The notes: generated by a model from the sequence alone, not told the origin. Positions 27,978-38,823 are shown, counted from the first letter of the stretch. The stretch: 64,000 nucleotides of DNA from Methanosarcinaceae archaeon (GCA_020055655.1 JAIPUR010000003.1:64612-128611), one strand, 5' to 3'. Made by a program: numbers and translations.

Positions 27978-29267
27978 ATGACTGAGACCAGCGACAGTGA
28001 CGTTAGTCACGAAAATTATAATTTTACAGATGTGAACAGAGCAAAGTATGATTATGCAGGTTCAGGTAGTGAAGAGGATTTTTCCAAATATCTTCTGGAC
28101 CGCATGAGACAGCTGGAATCGCGGAATAGTAATCTGAAAGAACAGTGTGACCAGATAGAGTCGGAGAAACGTTTTGTTGAAAGCCAGAAATTAAAATATG
28201 AGAGAGAGGTTCGAAGACTTCAGGCTGAAATAGAGCGATTAAAGACAGTGCCATTGGTCGTAGCTACCATCATGGACGTGGTCGGAGAAAATCGTATTTT
28301 AGTAAGAAGTTCTACTGGTCCCCAATTTATGGTAAACGTGTCACAATATCTGGATGAAGATAAATTAGTTCCAGGTGCAAAAGTAGCACTTAACCAACAG
28401 ACACTCGCGATAGTTGAGTTAATACCATCTTCTGAAGACCCGGCAGTTTCTGCCATGGAAGTAGTGACTTCTCAGGATGTGGATTATGCTGATATAGGAG
28501 GTCTGAAAGAGCAGATACAGGAACTGATAGAGTCTGTGGAACTTCCTCTTACAAAACCCGAATCATTCACACGTATTGGAATATCACCTCCAAAAGGCGT
28601 ATTGTTATATGGTGAACCTGGTACTGGTAAGACATTGCTTGCCAAAGCGGTGGCGCACAGGACAGATGCTACTTTCATTAGAATAGTAGGCTCTGAACTT
28701 GTTCAGAAATACATTGGTGACGGCTCCAAACTTGTCAGGGACCTGTTTGAGATGGCACGTAAGAAATCTCCAAGCATTGTATTCATAGATGAACTGGATG
28801 CCATTGCATCAAGGCGCTTGAACGATGCAAATGGTGCTGACCGTGAGGTGCAGAGGACGCTAATGCAACTACTTGCTGAAATGGATGGTTTTGAGATAAG
28901 AGGTGATATATGTATCGTTGCTGCAACGAACCGGCTGGATGTTCTGGACCCTGCAATTCTCAGGCCTGGCAGGTTTGACAGGATCGTAAATGTGCCAATG
29001 CCCGATGAGGATGCACGTGTGAATATCCTGAAGGTCCATACACGTTTCATGAATCTTGCAGATGATGTTGATTTTGATAAATTAGCACGCATGACAGATA
29101 CTACAAGTGGTGCGGATCTCAATGCAATTGTTATGGAAGCCGGAATGCTTGCAGTCAGATATGACAAAGAATCTGTAGGTATGTCGGAATTCGTTGATTC
29201 TGTAAACAAGGTATTATCCAAGATCGAGAAGAAGCAGGAAGTATTACCTGAAGGAATGTTCGGTTAA
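27978..29267 (+). CDS. pan: Proteasome-activating nucleotidase
   Basis: 429 residues. PAN unfolds proteins for the 20S proteasome. In order: an N-terminal coiled coil (about 35-90, e.g. [14 protein letters not shown]), an OB domain (about 92-150), and a AAA+ ATPase with Walker A GEPGTGKT (212-219), Walker B VFIDELD (268-274) and sensor/arginine-finger RPGRFDR. The C-terminal tripeptide is Met-Phe-Gly, a variant of the hydrophobic-Tyr-X docking motif. GGAG precedes the ATG. Confidence 0.96.
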   Translation: MTETSDSDVSHENYNFTDVNRAKYDYAGSGSEEDFSKYLLDRMRQLESRNSNLKEQCDQIESEKRFVESQKLKYEREVRRLQAEIERLKTVPLVVATIMDVVGENRILVRSSTGPQFMVNVSQYLDEDKLVPGAKVALNQQTLAIVELIPSSEDPAVSAMEVVTSQDVDYADIGGLKEQIQELIESVELPLTKPESFTRIGISPPKGVLLYGEPGTGKTLLAKAVAHRTDATFIRIVGSELVQKYIGDGSKLVRDLFEMARKKSPSIVFIDELDAIASRRLNDANGADREVQRTLMQLLAEMDGFEIRGDICIVAATNRLDVLDPAILRPGRFDRIVNVPMPDEDARVNILKVHTRFMNLADDVDFDKLARMTDTTSGADLNAIVMEAGMLAVRYDKESVGMSEFVDSVNKVLSKIEKKQEVLPEGMFG

Positions 29268-29355
29268 ATTCCGATATATTCCTATTATTTTCTTCCCTTT
29301 AATTTTTTGTTTTTATTTAGTAAACTACATCTTTCATTGCAGCATATTTTTTTAA

Positions 29356-29946
29356 GTGACCCAATGTTTTCACATAAAGGATGAAATACGTATACTTGGA
29401 ATAGATGATTCAGCACTTATCAGTGATAATGTACTGATAGTTGGTGCTTTTTTCCGAGGTAAGGGGTGGATTGACGGCGTTTTAAGCTCTTATATGAAGC
29501 GGGATGGTATGGATGGAACAGAATCCATTATAAAAATGGTCCGTGAAAGTAAATATTTCCAGCAGACACGTCTCATAATGCTTGACGGTGTAACTTATGC
29601 TGGCTTCAACCCGATAGATATCGAGCAGATCTACTATGATTGTAAAATACCTGTGCTTGTGCTGATGAGAAAATATCCTGACATGACTCGGATAGAAAAA
29701 GCCCTTTCGTATCTTCCTCATGGTGGTGAAAGGCTGGATATTATTAAAAAAGCTGGTGAGATATTCAGGGTAAAAAGCAATGATGCTTTAAATCCTGTTT
29801 ATATTCAATGTAAAGGTATATCTGTGGAAGATGCAGCTCGTATCGTTAGGCTGACTTCCACGAAAAGTAATATTCCTGAACCTTTAAGGGTGGCACATTT
29901 GATAGCTACCGGGATCATTCTAGGTGAATCCCGGGGCAAAGCATGA
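29356..29946 (+). CDS. DUF99 family protein
   Basis: 196 residues read from GTG 29356; no strong ribosome site is seen. DUF99 is an archaeal family related to endonuclease V-like folds; its biological role is not settled. Motifs: IRILGIDDSAL, VGAFFRGKGWIDG and MLDGVTYAGFN. The next gene, glmM, is convergent with a four-base gap. Confidence 0.85.
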   Translation: MTQCFHIKDEIRILGIDDSALISDNVLIVGAFFRGKGWIDGVLSSYMKRDGMDGTESIIKMVRESKYFQQTRLIMLDGVTYAGFNPIDIEQIYYDCKIPVLVLMRKYPDMTRIEKALSYLPHGGERLDIIKKAGEIFRVKSNDALNPVYIQCKGISVEDAARIVRLTSTKSNIPEPLRVAHLIATGIILGESRGKA

Positions 29947-29950
29947 CTCT

Positions 29951-31291
29951 TTAACTGAATTTGCTGACCTGGTCAGTCCATTCATTCATAAGTTCTTCTG
30001 CTCTCTCTTTTGTTTTAGATTCAGCAAATATCCTTATTATGGGCTCGGTTCCTGATGGTCTGATGAGTACCCATCCATCCGTATACCATATCTTCACTCC
30101 ATCAGTTGTATCAACATTAAGGTCTATATTGATGGCCTCAGTTTTGATCTTTTCCATGGTGTTCTCGAGATTTTCTGATCTGACCTTTGTTTTGGAATTA
30201 TAATATAATGGTACACTGGCAGCAAGCTCTGAAAGCTTTTGACCGCTTGCAATAATCTCAAGGAACTTAGCACAGGCCATGGCGCCATCACGGCAATACT
30301 GATGTTCGGGAAAGATCAGTCCACCATTACCTTCTCCTCCAAATACCGCACCTACTTCCATCATTTTTCTTGCAACATTGATGGAACCCACTGCTGTCCA
30401 TTCAAGTTCAACGCCAGCTTCTTCTGCAATATCCTTCATTCTGGATGATGAACTTACAGGAGTAACAATTGGTCCATTTCTACGTTCAAGGACATACTTT
30501 GCCATCATGGAAAGTACAACTTCCTCGTCTATGAAATCTCCATTTTCATCAATGAATACAGCACGATCAGCATCTCCATCCTGTGCTACACCCATGTTTG
30601 CACCTGTCTTTTTGACAATATCCACAAGTTCGGTGAGTGCGTCTGGAGTAGGCTCCGGATTTCTCCATGGGAATGTTCCATCGACCTGTGCACCAATGGT
30701 GATGACGTGGCATCCGAGTTTCTGAAGTAGGAATGGGAGGGTCACAGAACCAGCACCACATCCTGTATCGGCAACAACTTTGAATCTCTTGCTGCGTATA
30801 TTTTCTGCATCAACAGAATTGATTATTCCATTGAGGTAATATGTGTTCGCATTTCCTTCGTTGCGAATATCTCCTGTTTTGTCCCAGCTTGCTGCTGCAA
30901 ATTTCCTGGAGTAGTATATTTTTTCAACCTCTTTTTCGCCTTCTCTTGAAAACTCGCTGCCATCTGAAGCTATTAACTTGATCCCATTGTATTCTCTGGG
31001 ATTATGTGATGCTGTGATCACGATACCGGCATCAGCATGGTCTTTTACATAGTACTGGATGGATGGTGTAGGAACAATTCCAACATCTATTACGGTAAGT
31101 CCAGCAGATAAAGCACCGGCAATAGCAGCGGATTTAAGCATATCTCCTGATGCTCTGGTATCTCTTCCGATGGCCACTGTGCCCTTTGATCTCATATATG
31201 TTCCAAGACTTCTGGCAACATCAATTGCCAGTTGCGGATCTATATATTCATTTGCGATACCTCTTACTCCATTAGTTCCGAAAAATGCCAT
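29951..31291 (-). CDS. glmM: Phosphoglucosamine mutase (phosphohexomutase family)
   Basis: 446 residues from ATG 31291, chosen for the strong GGGGAGAT upstream and the family start MAFFGTNGVRGIANE; the open frame runs 21 residues further. The phosphoserine loop TASHNPREYNG, the metal loop DGDADR and the sugar-binding GGEGNGG are visible. Length and start motif fit archaeal GlmM making GlcN-1-P for UDP-GlcNAc, but phosphomannomutase activity cannot be excluded. Confidence 0.9.
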   Translation of the reverse strand: MAFFGTNGVRGIANEYIDPQLAIDVARSLGTYMRSKGTVAIGRDTRASGDMLKSAAIAGALSAGLTVIDVGIVPTPSIQYYVKDHADAGIVITASHNPREYNGIKLIASDGSEFSREGEKEVEKIYYSRKFAAASWDKTGDIRNEGNANTYYLNGIINSVDAENIRSKRFKVVADTGCGAGSVTLPFLLQKLGCHVITIGAQVDGTFPWRNPEPTPDALTELVDIVKKTGANMGVAQDGDADRAVFIDENGDFIDEEVVLSMMAKYVLERRNGPIVTPVSSSSRMKDIAEEAGVELEWTAVGSINVARKMMEVGAVFGGEGNGGLIFPEHQYCRDGAMACAKFLEIIASGQKLSELAASVPLYYNSKTKVRSENLENTMEKIKTEAINIDLNVDTTDGVKIWYTDGWVLIRPSGTEPIIRIFAESKTKERAEELMNEWTDQVSKFS

Positions 31292-31409
31292 CAAATATCT
31301 CCCCTGTTTTTTTAATAACTCTGAATTATTTGTCCTTATATGCTTGATACGCATTTAATATTTTAGGAAAGGGATGCTCTTAATAAGATATCTGTTATAA
31401 TATCATAGT

Positions 31410-32210
31410 ATGCTTGATACAAAGCTCGATTGGCTGATCAGAACTGTAACTGGTATGGGGTCTGCCATTGTTGCATTTTCAGGTGGTGTGGATAGTGTAA
31501 CACTTGCTTATCTTGCTCATAAAGCACTCGGTGACAACGTCGTAGCTGTAACTGTAAATTTGAAGTCTTATCCAAAAAGGGAACTTGAGCTATCAAGGAA
31601 CTTTGCTGAAGAGATCGGTATTCGGCATATTATTATTGATTTTGATGAATTGAAGCTTCCTTCGATATCCAACAACACTCCTCAAAGATGCTATCATTGT
31701 AAAAAGGAAATTCTTGCATTGCTCAGATCTGTCAGGGATGAACTGGGCTTTACACATATACTCGAGGGTAGTAATCTGTCTGATGCTGATTCATATCGTC
31801 CGGGGAGCAAAGCTCTTCTTGAATCCAAAGATGATGTAATCTCTCCTTTTGTGGACTTTGGCATATCAAAAGATGAAATTCGCGAAATTGCCCGAAAAGA
31901 AGGATTATCGGTAGCTGATAAACCATCATCTCCATGCCTTGCATCTCGTTTTCCATATGGTGATAAACTAAAAATGGAAATGTTAGAACGAGTAGAGGCA
32001 GCAGAAGATTATCTTATGACTCTCGGCTTTTCAGAATTGCGCGTAAGGGATCATAAAGGATTGGCACGGATTGAATTATCTCCTGCAGATTTCCAAAGTT
32101 TTCTGGAATACCGGGATGTCATTTCCTCATATTTTAAAAAAATAGGCTTTGAATATGTCACTCTTGATATACAGGGTTTGAGAAGTGGTAGTATGGATGA
32201 GGTTCTATAG
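31410..32210 (+). CDS. larE: LarE-type ATP-dependent sacrificial sulfur transferase
   Basis: 266 residues of the PP-loop ATPase family: SGGVDSVT at the N-terminus, a CYHCKKE segment, and the PCLASRFPYG region containing the cysteine that LarE sacrifices as sulfur donor. In bacteria LarE builds the nickel-pincer cofactor of lactate racemase; in methanogens the product is uncertain as larB/larC are not in the window. Its TAG stop overlaps the next gene start by one base. Confidence 0.85.
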   Translation: MLDTKLDWLIRTVTGMGSAIVAFSGGVDSVTLAYLAHKALGDNVVAVTVNLKSYPKRELELSRNFAEEIGIRHIIIDFDELKLPSISNNTPQRCYHCKKEILALLRSVRDELGFTHILEGSNLSDADSYRPGSKALLESKDDVISPFVDFGISKDEIREIARKEGLSVADKPSSPCLASRFPYGDKLKMEMLERVEAAEDYLMTLGFSELRVRDHKGLARIELSPADFQSFLEYRDVISSYFKKIGFEYVTLDIQGLRSGSMDEVL

Positions 32211-32638
32211 TGTCTGGTATAATCATACGGGATGCATCAAGCGAGGATAGTCCATGTGTAGAAGCTCTTATGTCCAAATATTATCATGGTATTGACAATG
32301 TTTCAATAAATGATGTCGCAGTTGCTGAAAAGAATGGATATGTCATTGCTGCCTGTGTAGTAATTCATAATGATTTTTATGAACTGCATTCTATAGCCGT
32401 AGTCCCCAGTTATAGAGGTATGGGTCTGGCTTCATCATTGTTCGAATATATGCTTGCAAGGGACGAGGATATTGAAAAGATGTATGTGAGGACTACTTAT
32501 CCTGATTTCTTCGAAAAACTCGGGTTTAGAAAATTGGATATATCAATGAAATCGAATATGTGGGCGGATTGTGCAGTGTGCGATAAATTAAATAGGTGCA
32601 GACAGTCTGCTATGATCTTCACATTGGATCAGCAATAG
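32210..32638 (+). CDS. GNAT-family N-acetyltransferase
   Basis: 142 residues, GTG start at 32210 sharing one base with the larE stop. The acetyl-CoA-binding motif VVPSYRGMGLASSLFEYML marks the GNAT fold, given as V-P-SYRGMGLA. The length and C-terminal CAVCDKLNRC resemble ArgA-like N-acetylglutamate synthases of archaea, but the substrate is uncertain. Confidence 0.82.
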   Translation: MSGIIIRDASSEDSPCVEALMSKYYHGIDNVSINDVAVAEKNGYVIAACVVIHNDFYELHSIAVVPSYRGMGLASSLFEYMLARDEDIEKMYVRTTYPDFFEKLGFRKLDISMKSNMWADCAVCDKLNRCRQSAMIFTLDQQ

Positions 32639-32666
32639 TTGATCTTTAAATTTGTTTGGGTAGAAT

Positions 32667-33146
32667 ATGAAAATCACTATAATTTCGGTTGGAAAGGTCA
32701 AAGAGTCTCATTTCAGAAATGCTATTGCCGAGTATGATAAGCGGCTGAGTGCCTACTGCAACATCAAATTAATAGAAGTGGTCGATGAAAAAGCACCGGA
32801 AAACATGAGTGACAAAGAGATAGATATTGTCAAGAGTGTTGAAGCAGACGGGATATTGTCAAAAATAAAAGCAGGACAACATGTCATTGCACTGGAAATA
32901 AGGGGAGTTCAGAAAACATCGGAATCGTTTTCATCTACAATAGAGCAATTGCAACTGCTGGGTAAAAATGACCTGGTCTTTGTGATCGGCGGATCTCTGG
33001 GACTTCATGAAAAAATAACCGATCGTGCAAATGAACTGCTTTCCTTTTCAAAAATGACATTTCCTCATCAGCTTATGAAGGTCATTCTGATGGAACAAAT
33101 ATATAGGGCATTCAGGATCATTAAAAATGAACCGTATCATAAATAA
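32667..33146 (+). CDS. rlmH: 23S rRNA pseudouridine1915-N3 methyltransferase
   Basis: 159 residues of the SPOUT family. Knot motifs VFVIGGSLGLHEK and the C-terminal FPHQLMKVILMEQIYRAF with RIIKNEPYHK (given as short motifs GGSLG, PHQL and YHK) are RlmH hallmarks. It methylates pseudouridine 1915 in helix 69 of 23S rRNA (family knowledge). The length and start MKITIISVGKVKE are normal. Confidence 0.95.
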   Translation: MKITIISVGKVKESHFRNAIAEYDKRLSAYCNIKLIEVVDEKAPENMSDKEIDIVKSVEADGILSKIKAGQHVIALEIRGVQKTSESFSSTIEQLQLLGKNDLVFVIGGSLGLHEKITDRANELLSFSKMTFPHQLMKVILMEQIYRAFRIIKNEPYHK

Positions 33147-33245
33147 CTAGATAAAAGATTATTTTATCGTATATATCCGTGAGAATATCCAAAAAGTGAT
33201 GATTCTTGGAAAGCTTAATTTACATCTTTTACCGAGGTGTTGATT

Positions 33246-33995
33246 ATGCGTGTTATTATTTTTTATTCAGGGGATTTTGGGAGAAAAGTTATTGAGAATC
33301 TGGTGAACCCGGATAAGTTCTGCGTCTCCTGTGGAGATCTCTGTGACCATTGCAGGGAAAATCGTCCAAGCTATGCAGGTATTATTTCAGCTTTTTATGA
33401 ACTGCGCACAGAACTACCTGAGTTTGTGGATGAACCAATGGAATACATTCCTGGAAACCTTCCCGAATGTGATCTTATACTTGCCATCGACCTTCACCCT
33501 GACCTTCTCTCAGCGATTCCTGAAATTGCAGAGAAGACCAATGCCAAAGCAGTTATAATTCCAGCAGACGACTCTAAAAAGGTTCCTGCAGGGCTTGCAG
33601 AACAGGTAAAGAACAAACTTGAATCACAGGAGGTCGAATGCGAATGTCCAAAACCATTCTGTGCCCTTGAGCTTACAGGCAAAAATATCATAGATGAATT
33701 TGTAAATATGGGCTTTGGGAAACCATTGTTGAAGATCGAGCTTGATAAAAAAGGAAAACTCTTCACTCACGTGGAAGTCCTCAGGGATGCGCCATGTGGT
33801 GCAACATGGTTTGTAGCAAAAAAACTCAAGTGGGCAGATGTCAGGGACTACAAGGAGATCATCTCTTCAGCTCATCACTCATATCCCTGTACTGCAAGTA
33901 TGGAAAAGGATTCGCAACTGGGTGACACTATTCTGCATGAAGCTGGCTACATAATCAGGAAAAGTGTAGAAGAAGCTATGGAAAAGAATCAGTAA
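33246..33995 (+). CDS. DUF166 family protein (DfsP-like)
   Basis: 249 residues from ATG 33246 with GAGGTG at 33232-33237. The DUF166 family occurs in methanogens, sometimes as a selenoprotein and sometimes mis-named thymidylate synthase; function unknown. The N-terminal cysteines (FCVSCGDLCDHC) look metal- or cluster-binding, and ECECPKPFC and DAPCGATW add further cysteines. No selenocysteine codon here. Ends before the palindromic terminator shared with the PEF-CTERM gene. Confidence 0.75.
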   Translation: MRVIIFYSGDFGRKVIENLVNPDKFCVSCGDLCDHCRENRPSYAGIISAFYELRTELPEFVDEPMEYIPGNLPECDLILAIDLHPDLLSAIPEIAEKTNAKAVIIPADDSKKVPAGLAEQVKNKLESQEVECECPKPFCALELTGKNIIDEFVNMGFGKPLLKIELDKKGKLFTHVEVLRDAPCGATWFVAKKLKWADVRDYKEIISSAHHSYPCTASMEKDSQLGDTILHEAGYIIRKSVEEAMEKNQ

Positions 33996-34007
33996 AAAAG
34001 AAATTAA

Positions 34008-34030
34008 AAAGGAGTTATAATTACTCCTTT
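34008..34030. terminator. Bidirectional hairpin terminator
   Basis: AAAGGAGT (34008-34015) and ACTCCTTT (34023-34030) form a perfect 8-base inverted repeat with a 7-base loop between convergent DUF166 and PEF-CTERM genes. The right arm includes the last codons and stop of the latter. Flanking A and T runs make it suitable as a terminator in both directions. Confidence 0.65.
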
Positions 34031-34500
34031 CTACGCTGGAAGAAGAATGCAAGTCCGAGAATTGCTGCTATTGGAAGTGCAATTGTTGGGAATTCTGGGA
34101 TTTCCTGTTGTCCGCCACCGCAACCAAGGCAGAACGTGATGTGACTTATGGCATGTGTGTTTGGTGTGGTCCCTGCCCCAGATGTTGCAGCAAGTTCAAG
34201 CCATCCACTGTCATCATTACCTGCTTTAACAAGCATGTAGCATACTGGTTCATCTGAAGTCCAATTGAAAGAAAGTGCTTCAGTTCCATCTTTTACTGCA
34301 GTTATTTCTATTTCAATGCTACCAGTACTATCTGGAATTGGCAACGTAAAAGTGTCGCCTATGGATACATCGCCAAAATCAACACCAGTATCATCCTCAA
34401 ATTTAACTTGTATGTCGCCCTCAGGGCAAACCTCTGCGGCAGCTGCCATCTGTATGCCAGCGGCCACCAGGATCATCATTATTATCAATACTCTTTTCAT
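34021..34500 (-). CDS. PEF-CTERM sorting-domain surface protein
   Basis: 159 residues. An N-terminal signal (MKRVLIIMMILVAAGIQMAAAAE), quoted as the hydrophobic core, and a C-terminal IPEFPTIALPIAAILGLAFF followed by QRRKE form the PEF-CTERM tripartite sorting signal of Methanosarcina-type archaea, recognised by an archaeosortase. The central ~100 residues form an acidic domain beginning CPEGDIQVKFEDD with no recognised function. Likely processed and anchored at the cell surface. Confidence 0.88.
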   Translation of the reverse strand: MKRVLIIMMILVAAGIQMAAAAEVCPEGDIQVKFEDDTGVDFGDVSIGDTFTLPIPDSTGSIEIEITAVKDGTEALSFNWTSDEPVCYMLVKAGNDDSGWLELAATSGAGTTPNTHAISHITFCLGCGGGQQEIPEFPTIALPIAAILGLAFFFQRRKE

Positions 34501-34706
34501 ATGCCCACCACTTATTGTGTATTATTTTCAGTTATTCTTTATTTGTGTTCTAGGGCTAAATACTTTGTGAAATAATAATACATGTGATTATAATCATCAT
34601 AATGATATGTCGGTGTAAATGGACTATACTGTTTCTTAATGCTTTATATGTGAAAGCATTTCTTTTATCGCAAAACTATTTTTGTTTTCACATTAATCTT
34701 GTTAAT

Positions 34707-35828
34707 ATGAATCCCGGGGTTTCCATAGTTTCATGCATAGATTATTCTGCAGCTAAAGAAGGTGTAAAAGAAGCTATCCAACTCATAGGTGGTCTTTGTC
34801 CTATTGTATCAGAAGGCGACAGGGTGTTACTCAAACCCAATGTACTCGGTGCGCGCAGGCCGGATGAAGCAGTTACGACTAATCCTTCAATAATTGCAGC
34901 AATGTGTGAACTGGTGAAAGATGTTGGCGGTATTCCTGTCATTGGTGATGCTGCGGGTATGATCCACCAAGGAGCTACTGCTGAGGCTTTCAGGGTTTCT
35001 GGCATTGAATCCGTGGCAAAAGAATATGGTGCAGAACTGGTAAACTTTCAGACCGGTGGATATGCGGAAGTAGATGTTCCAAATGCTTCATATTTCCCTC
35101 GTATTTTTGTATCAAATTCAGTTCTTGAAGCTGATGTGATCATCTCTCTTCCAAAACTTAAGACACACGAACTAACCTACTATACAGGTGCTGTAAAGAA
35201 CATGTTTGGTGCACTACCTCTCAAAACTCGTAAGGAGATGCACCTGCTTGCTGAAAGGGAAAAGTTTGGGGAAGCAGTTATTGATCTTTATTCTGTGGCA
35301 AAGCCTCATCTTGCTGTAATGGATGGAGTTGTAGGCATGGAGGGCAATGGTCCATCACATGGCAGTCCTGTGGAAACTGGTGTTATCATGGCATCCTATG
35401 ATTCTGTGTCACTGGATGTAGTTGCTTCACAATTGATAGGTTTTGAAACTCTCAGTATACCAACAACAAAATCAGCACTTGAAAGGGGATATGGAAGCAG
35501 TTCTCCTGAAATAGTTGGATTAGCACTAGATTCTGTGAAGTTGAAGTACAAGGCATCCACCGGGAGTATCATTTCCAGAGCTCCTCCTGCAATAACTCGT
35601 GTATTTGGGAAATACTTCACAATTATTCCTCGAATTGACGACTCAAAGTGCACACAATGTAGTGCATGTTTTAGGAATTGTTCAGCACATGCTATCGAAA
35701 AGGTGGATGATGCTTTTAAGGTGAATTCTAATAAATGCATTTTATGTTACTGCTGCCGTGAGCTCTGTCCTGAGAATGCAGTGGGTATTGAGAAATCTCT
35801 GCTGGCAAAAATAATTACACGAAAATAA
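34707..35828 (+). CDS. DUF362 domain protein with C-terminal double ferredoxin domain
   Basis: 373 residues from ATG 34707; the frame is open for another 41 codons but that part is low-complexity. The DUF362 portion has LLKPNVLG, VIGDAAGM and SLPKLKTH. The C-terminal 2x[4Fe-4S] motif is CTQCSACFRNCS and CILCYCCRELCP. Such proteins probably transfer electrons; the partner is unknown. The neighbouring genes give no clear clue. Confidence 0.85.
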   Translation: MNPGVSIVSCIDYSAAKEGVKEAIQLIGGLCPIVSEGDRVLLKPNVLGARRPDEAVTTNPSIIAAMCELVKDVGGIPVIGDAAGMIHQGATAEAFRVSGIESVAKEYGAELVNFQTGGYAEVDVPNASYFPRIFVSNSVLEADVIISLPKLKTHELTYYTGAVKNMFGALPLKTRKEMHLLAEREKFGEAVIDLYSVAKPHLAVMDGVVGMEGNGPSHGSPVETGVIMASYDSVSLDVVASQLIGFETLSIPTTKSALERGYGSSSPEIVGLALDSVKLKYKASTGSIISRAPPAITRVFGKYFTIIPRIDDSKCTQCSACFRNCSAHAIEKVDDAFKVNSNKCILCYCCRELCPENAVGIEKSLLAKIITRK

Positions 35829-35883
35829 AGTTCAAAAAAGTCAAAAAATAAAGTAATAAATAAAAAATAAATTGCCACCAGCT

Positions 35884-37362
35884 CTAAAGCTGGCACACCT
35901 CGCTCTTGCGTAGCCAGTCGATGTCTGAGTGGTATAGCTGGCGTAGGTCTTTAAGGCCTAGTTTAAGCATTGCAAGACGGCTGACTCCAAGTCCCCATGC
36001 AAGTACTGGATATTTGATTCCCAGTGGGTGAGTAACTTCCTTTCTGAACACTCCTGCTCCACCAAGTTCTACCCATCCAAGTCCCTCAACATATACTTCA
36101 GGTTCAACACTTGGTTCAGTGTATGGGAAGTATCCTGGCCTGAACCTTACATCCTCGAATCCCATCCTGTGATAGAATTCAGCGAGACATCCAAGCAGAT
36201 TTGAGAATGACATATCCTTGTCCATAATGACACCTTCAAGCTGCTCGAATTCTGGTGTATGAGTTGGATCAATTGTTTCTCTGCGGTAGGCTCTGTCAAT
36301 GGAGAATGCTTTGACAGGTGCTTCCGGATTATCTGCCAGATACTTGATAGTGACAGCAGTTGTGTGTGTTCTGAGCACGTTCTTGCAGGCTATCTCTTCA
36401 CTCCACTTGCTTCCCCATCCTGTGGATCCAGTATCTCCTCCATGTTCATGCATTGCGCAGACCTTGTCCTTGTATTCATCAGGGAGGTCTGATGTGCTGG
36501 ATAGGTGGAATGTGTCCTGCATTTCTCTTGCGGGGTGGTCCTGTGGCTGGAAAAGTGAATCAAAATTCCAGAATGAACTCTGTATGGAATCACCTTTGAT
36601 CTCTGTGAATCCCATATCAAGGAAAATACCTTTCATCTGGTTGATAAGGCGCTGGTATGGATGGATCTTGGCACCATAAATTGGTCTTGGCTCAGTCTGG
36701 ATGTTGTATGGCCTGAAAGTCTTGTTCTTCCATTCGCCACTCTTCAACATCTCGGCGTTAATTTGAGCAACCTCTTCAATGATCTCAATACCTTCAGCTA
36801 CAAGTGCGGAACTTGCATCTGTGGGAAGCACGGACCTTCGCTTCTCTTGATTCTTGACTACAAGTTTACGCTTTAGTAGGTTTTTCAGGAGTTTTGGATC
36901 AGCTTCCAGTTCTTCTGCAGTTCTTTCCTGCCCTGCAAACCTTTCCAGTACGCTCTCATCCTCTCCTACGGTAGCTGTTCCTTTTGGAACTACCATTCCG
37001 TTCTCGATGTTTGCCCATCCTTTGCGGCGTAGCCATCCTGTTGCAATACCTGCAATAGCAGGTGAGAATTTATCCCTTAGTTCATCCATTGAAGTAGGAC
37101 CGGATATTCCATTGATGACCTGTCTTTCCGGAAGACCATCCTTTGCGGATTTTTCACCTTCTGCTGTTAATGCAAAGGTCTCAATGATCTTTTCATCGAC
37201 ATGTGTAAGTTCTTTTTCCTCAAGTAAGAATGCAGCTTGCATTGCGGTTTCAACTTTCATTTCTGCTTTTGCAGCAAGCTCGTCCGGGCTTGCACTTTTC
37301 AGTGCATCCAATGCTATTAACACATTCTTCTCATTGGATGTAAGATTGTACTGGGAACTCAT
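35884..37362 (-). CDS. pheS: Phenylalanyl-tRNA synthetase alpha subunit
   Basis: 492 residues, the size of archaeal PheS. N-terminal helix-turn-helix domains precede the class II core; [17 protein letters not shown] is motif 2-like and [10 protein letters not shown] is motif 3. GGTG lies before ATG 37362. pheT is not adjacent in this window; trpS lies immediately upstream (17 bases), so a tRNA-synthetase operon trpS-pheS is likely. Confidence 0.96.
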   Translation of the reverse strand: MSSQYNLTSNEKNVLIALDALKSASPDELAAKAEMKVETAMQAAFLLEEKELTHVDEKIIETFALTAEGEKSAKDGLPERQVINGISGPTSMDELRDKFSPAIAGIATGWLRRKGWANIENGMVVPKGTATVGEDESVLERFAGQERTAEELEADPKLLKNLLKRKLVVKNQEKRRSVLPTDASSALVAEGIEIIEEVAQINAEMLKSGEWKNKTFRPYNIQTEPRPIYGAKIHPYQRLINQMKGIFLDMGFTEIKGDSIQSSFWNFDSLFQPQDHPAREMQDTFHLSSTSDLPDEYKDKVCAMHEHGGDTGSTGWGSKWSEEIACKNVLRTHTTAVTIKYLADNPEAPVKAFSIDRAYRRETIDPTHTPEFEQLEGVIMDKDMSFSNLLGCLAEFYHRMGFEDVRFRPGYFPYTEPSVEPEVYVEGLGWVELGGAGVFRKEVTHPLGIKYPVLAWGLGVSRLAMLKLGLKDLRQLYHSDIDWLRKSEVCQL

Positions 37363-37379
37363 GATCACACCATTTCCAT

Positions 37380-38696
37380 TTATAATCCGTAGTCATCAAG
37401 CTTGTCCTTTGCAAGCTCACGTAGCTCCTGATGCTCTTTCAGGAATTTTTCTGTTCTTTCTGCTGCAAGTACTTTACAGTTTCCACAAACCCTTTCGCCT
37501 TGCTTGCACTCAGTGTATATCTGTGAAAGTTCCTCATCGTCTTCTACCAGGTGGAAGAGGAGCATTTCATAAACCGAACATTTGTCAGGTTCACCGCCAA
37601 GCTTTTTCTGCTCTTCAAGAGTTGTACGGCCACCGGTCTTTGCTCTTTTTACTTTCTTTGCAGCGCTCTTTGGGTCTTCAGTAAGTGGGATATTACTTTC
37701 AGGCACACTGCTGGACATTTTTCCGCCTTGTAAACCTGACATGAAGCGGTGATATGTGGATGATGGAGGTACGAATGCATAACCTCCAAAATCAATTTCC
37801 ACCTGTCTTACGGTATTTAGGAGCTCATCAAAATTATCTGCCTCGAAAACATCGACATGTCCTTCAAAGAGCTTTGTTCTCCCTTCGATACGCTCGTTCA
37901 TTTCCTTGAGTGCATCTTCAGGAGCTCCTTTGCTTCGAACACTGAAATAACTATTACCTTTTTTATCCTCACGACCCTCTATCTTGAACATATTTGCTTT
38001 GTGTCCGAGTCCTCTGGTGAGGCGAATGTGTGGGTCCTGGTCTGCACCTACTGGTATCACAGTAGGCTTTGGTCCGCCAAAGTCTTCCAGTTGCGGATGT
38101 AATATGTCTGCGCTCTGTGTGACTGCACTGAGCATGTGGGATACGCTTGTTTCTCCTGTGAATCCGTAAATCGCACTTAACTCTGAGAAGTTGGCCTTTG
38201 AGCCAAGTTCAAATGCAAGATTCTTGACCTGTTCTGAGCTGGACTGGAAATATATATGCCCCTCTGGTTCAAATCCCAGAGCAATAAGGCTGGTTATGTA
38301 CTCGTTAACACCAATATCATAGCACTTCTTCCATGAAATGTTCCTGACAGAATGTGCTTCTCTGTCTGCAATTCCCACAAAAGCATCTGCTCCCTGCTGC
38401 TGGTGCCAGATTATCTCTTCCATGACCATTTTGTGACCAATATGTAGTTTTCCTGTTGGCATAAATCCACTCATTACTGAAAATGGCTTTTTGTTGACCA
38501 TTGCATCAGTTATCTGGTCATAGCCCCTGTGGCCAAAAATAACCTTTCTGCGCATGTATCTGTGTGGGTCTTCAATTTGTGAATAAACTTCATCAAAAGG
38601 ACGAATTCCAAATTCATTGAATAGTTTGGAATAATCATCAATGCTCGCTGCACTCCAGGGGTCAAGTTTAACGTCCATATATGGCCTCTTCATCAA
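37380..38696 (-). CDS. trpS: Tryptophanyl-tRNA synthetase
   Basis: 438 residues. Class I signatures: the HIGH-like GKLHIGHKM and the KMSKS-like [10 protein letters not shown]. Length fits archaeal TrpRS with an N-terminal extension ([14 protein letters not shown]). It precedes pheS on the minus strand. Confidence 0.96.
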   Translation of the reverse strand: MMKRPYMDVKLDPWSAASIDDYSKLFNEFGIRPFDEVYSQIEDPHRYMRRKVIFGHRGYDQITDAMVNKKPFSVMSGFMPTGKLHIGHKMVMEEIIWHQQQGADAFVGIADREAHSVRNISWKKCYDIGVNEYITSLIALGFEPEGHIYFQSSSEQVKNLAFELGSKANFSELSAIYGFTGETSVSHMLSAVTQSADILHPQLEDFGGPKPTVIPVGADQDPHIRLTRGLGHKANMFKIEGREDKKGNSYFSVRSKGAPEDALKEMNERIEGRTKLFEGHVDVFEADNFDELLNTVRQVEIDFGGYAFVPPSSTYHRFMSGLQGGKMSSSVPESNIPLTEDPKSAAKKVKRAKTGGRTTLEEQKKLGGEPDKCSVYEMLLFHLVEDDEELSQIYTECKQGERVCGNCKVLAAERTEKFLKEHQELRELAKDKLDDYGL

Positions 38697-38808
38697 ATTA
38701 AGTTAGTATCCATGCTTTTTTTCAGATTACTATCTGCACATGAAATTGTTAGTAAAAATACCTAGTGATATGTAAATGTTCTTATCAAACAGATTCTCAA
38801 ATAAGTAA

Positions 38809-38823
38809 TATTTGTAACAAATA
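38809..38823. promoter_or_regulatory. Perfect palindrome upstream of trpS
   Basis: TATTTGTAACAAATA is a 7-1-7 perfect palindrome, 113 bases before the trpS start and 33 bases after the radical SAM gene end. It could be a binding site for a dimeric regulator. AT-rich composition makes chance occurrence possible. Confidence 0.3.

Noticed and set aside
34584-34706. 41-residue N-terminal extension of the DUF362-ferredoxin protein
   Set aside because: It begins with an Ile run from AT-rich DNA, has no ribosome site, and the conserved protein starts at ATG 34707.
36299-36679. 126-codon plus-strand ORF opposite pheS
   Set aside because: Antisense to the catalytic core of pheS; no independent start signals or domain.
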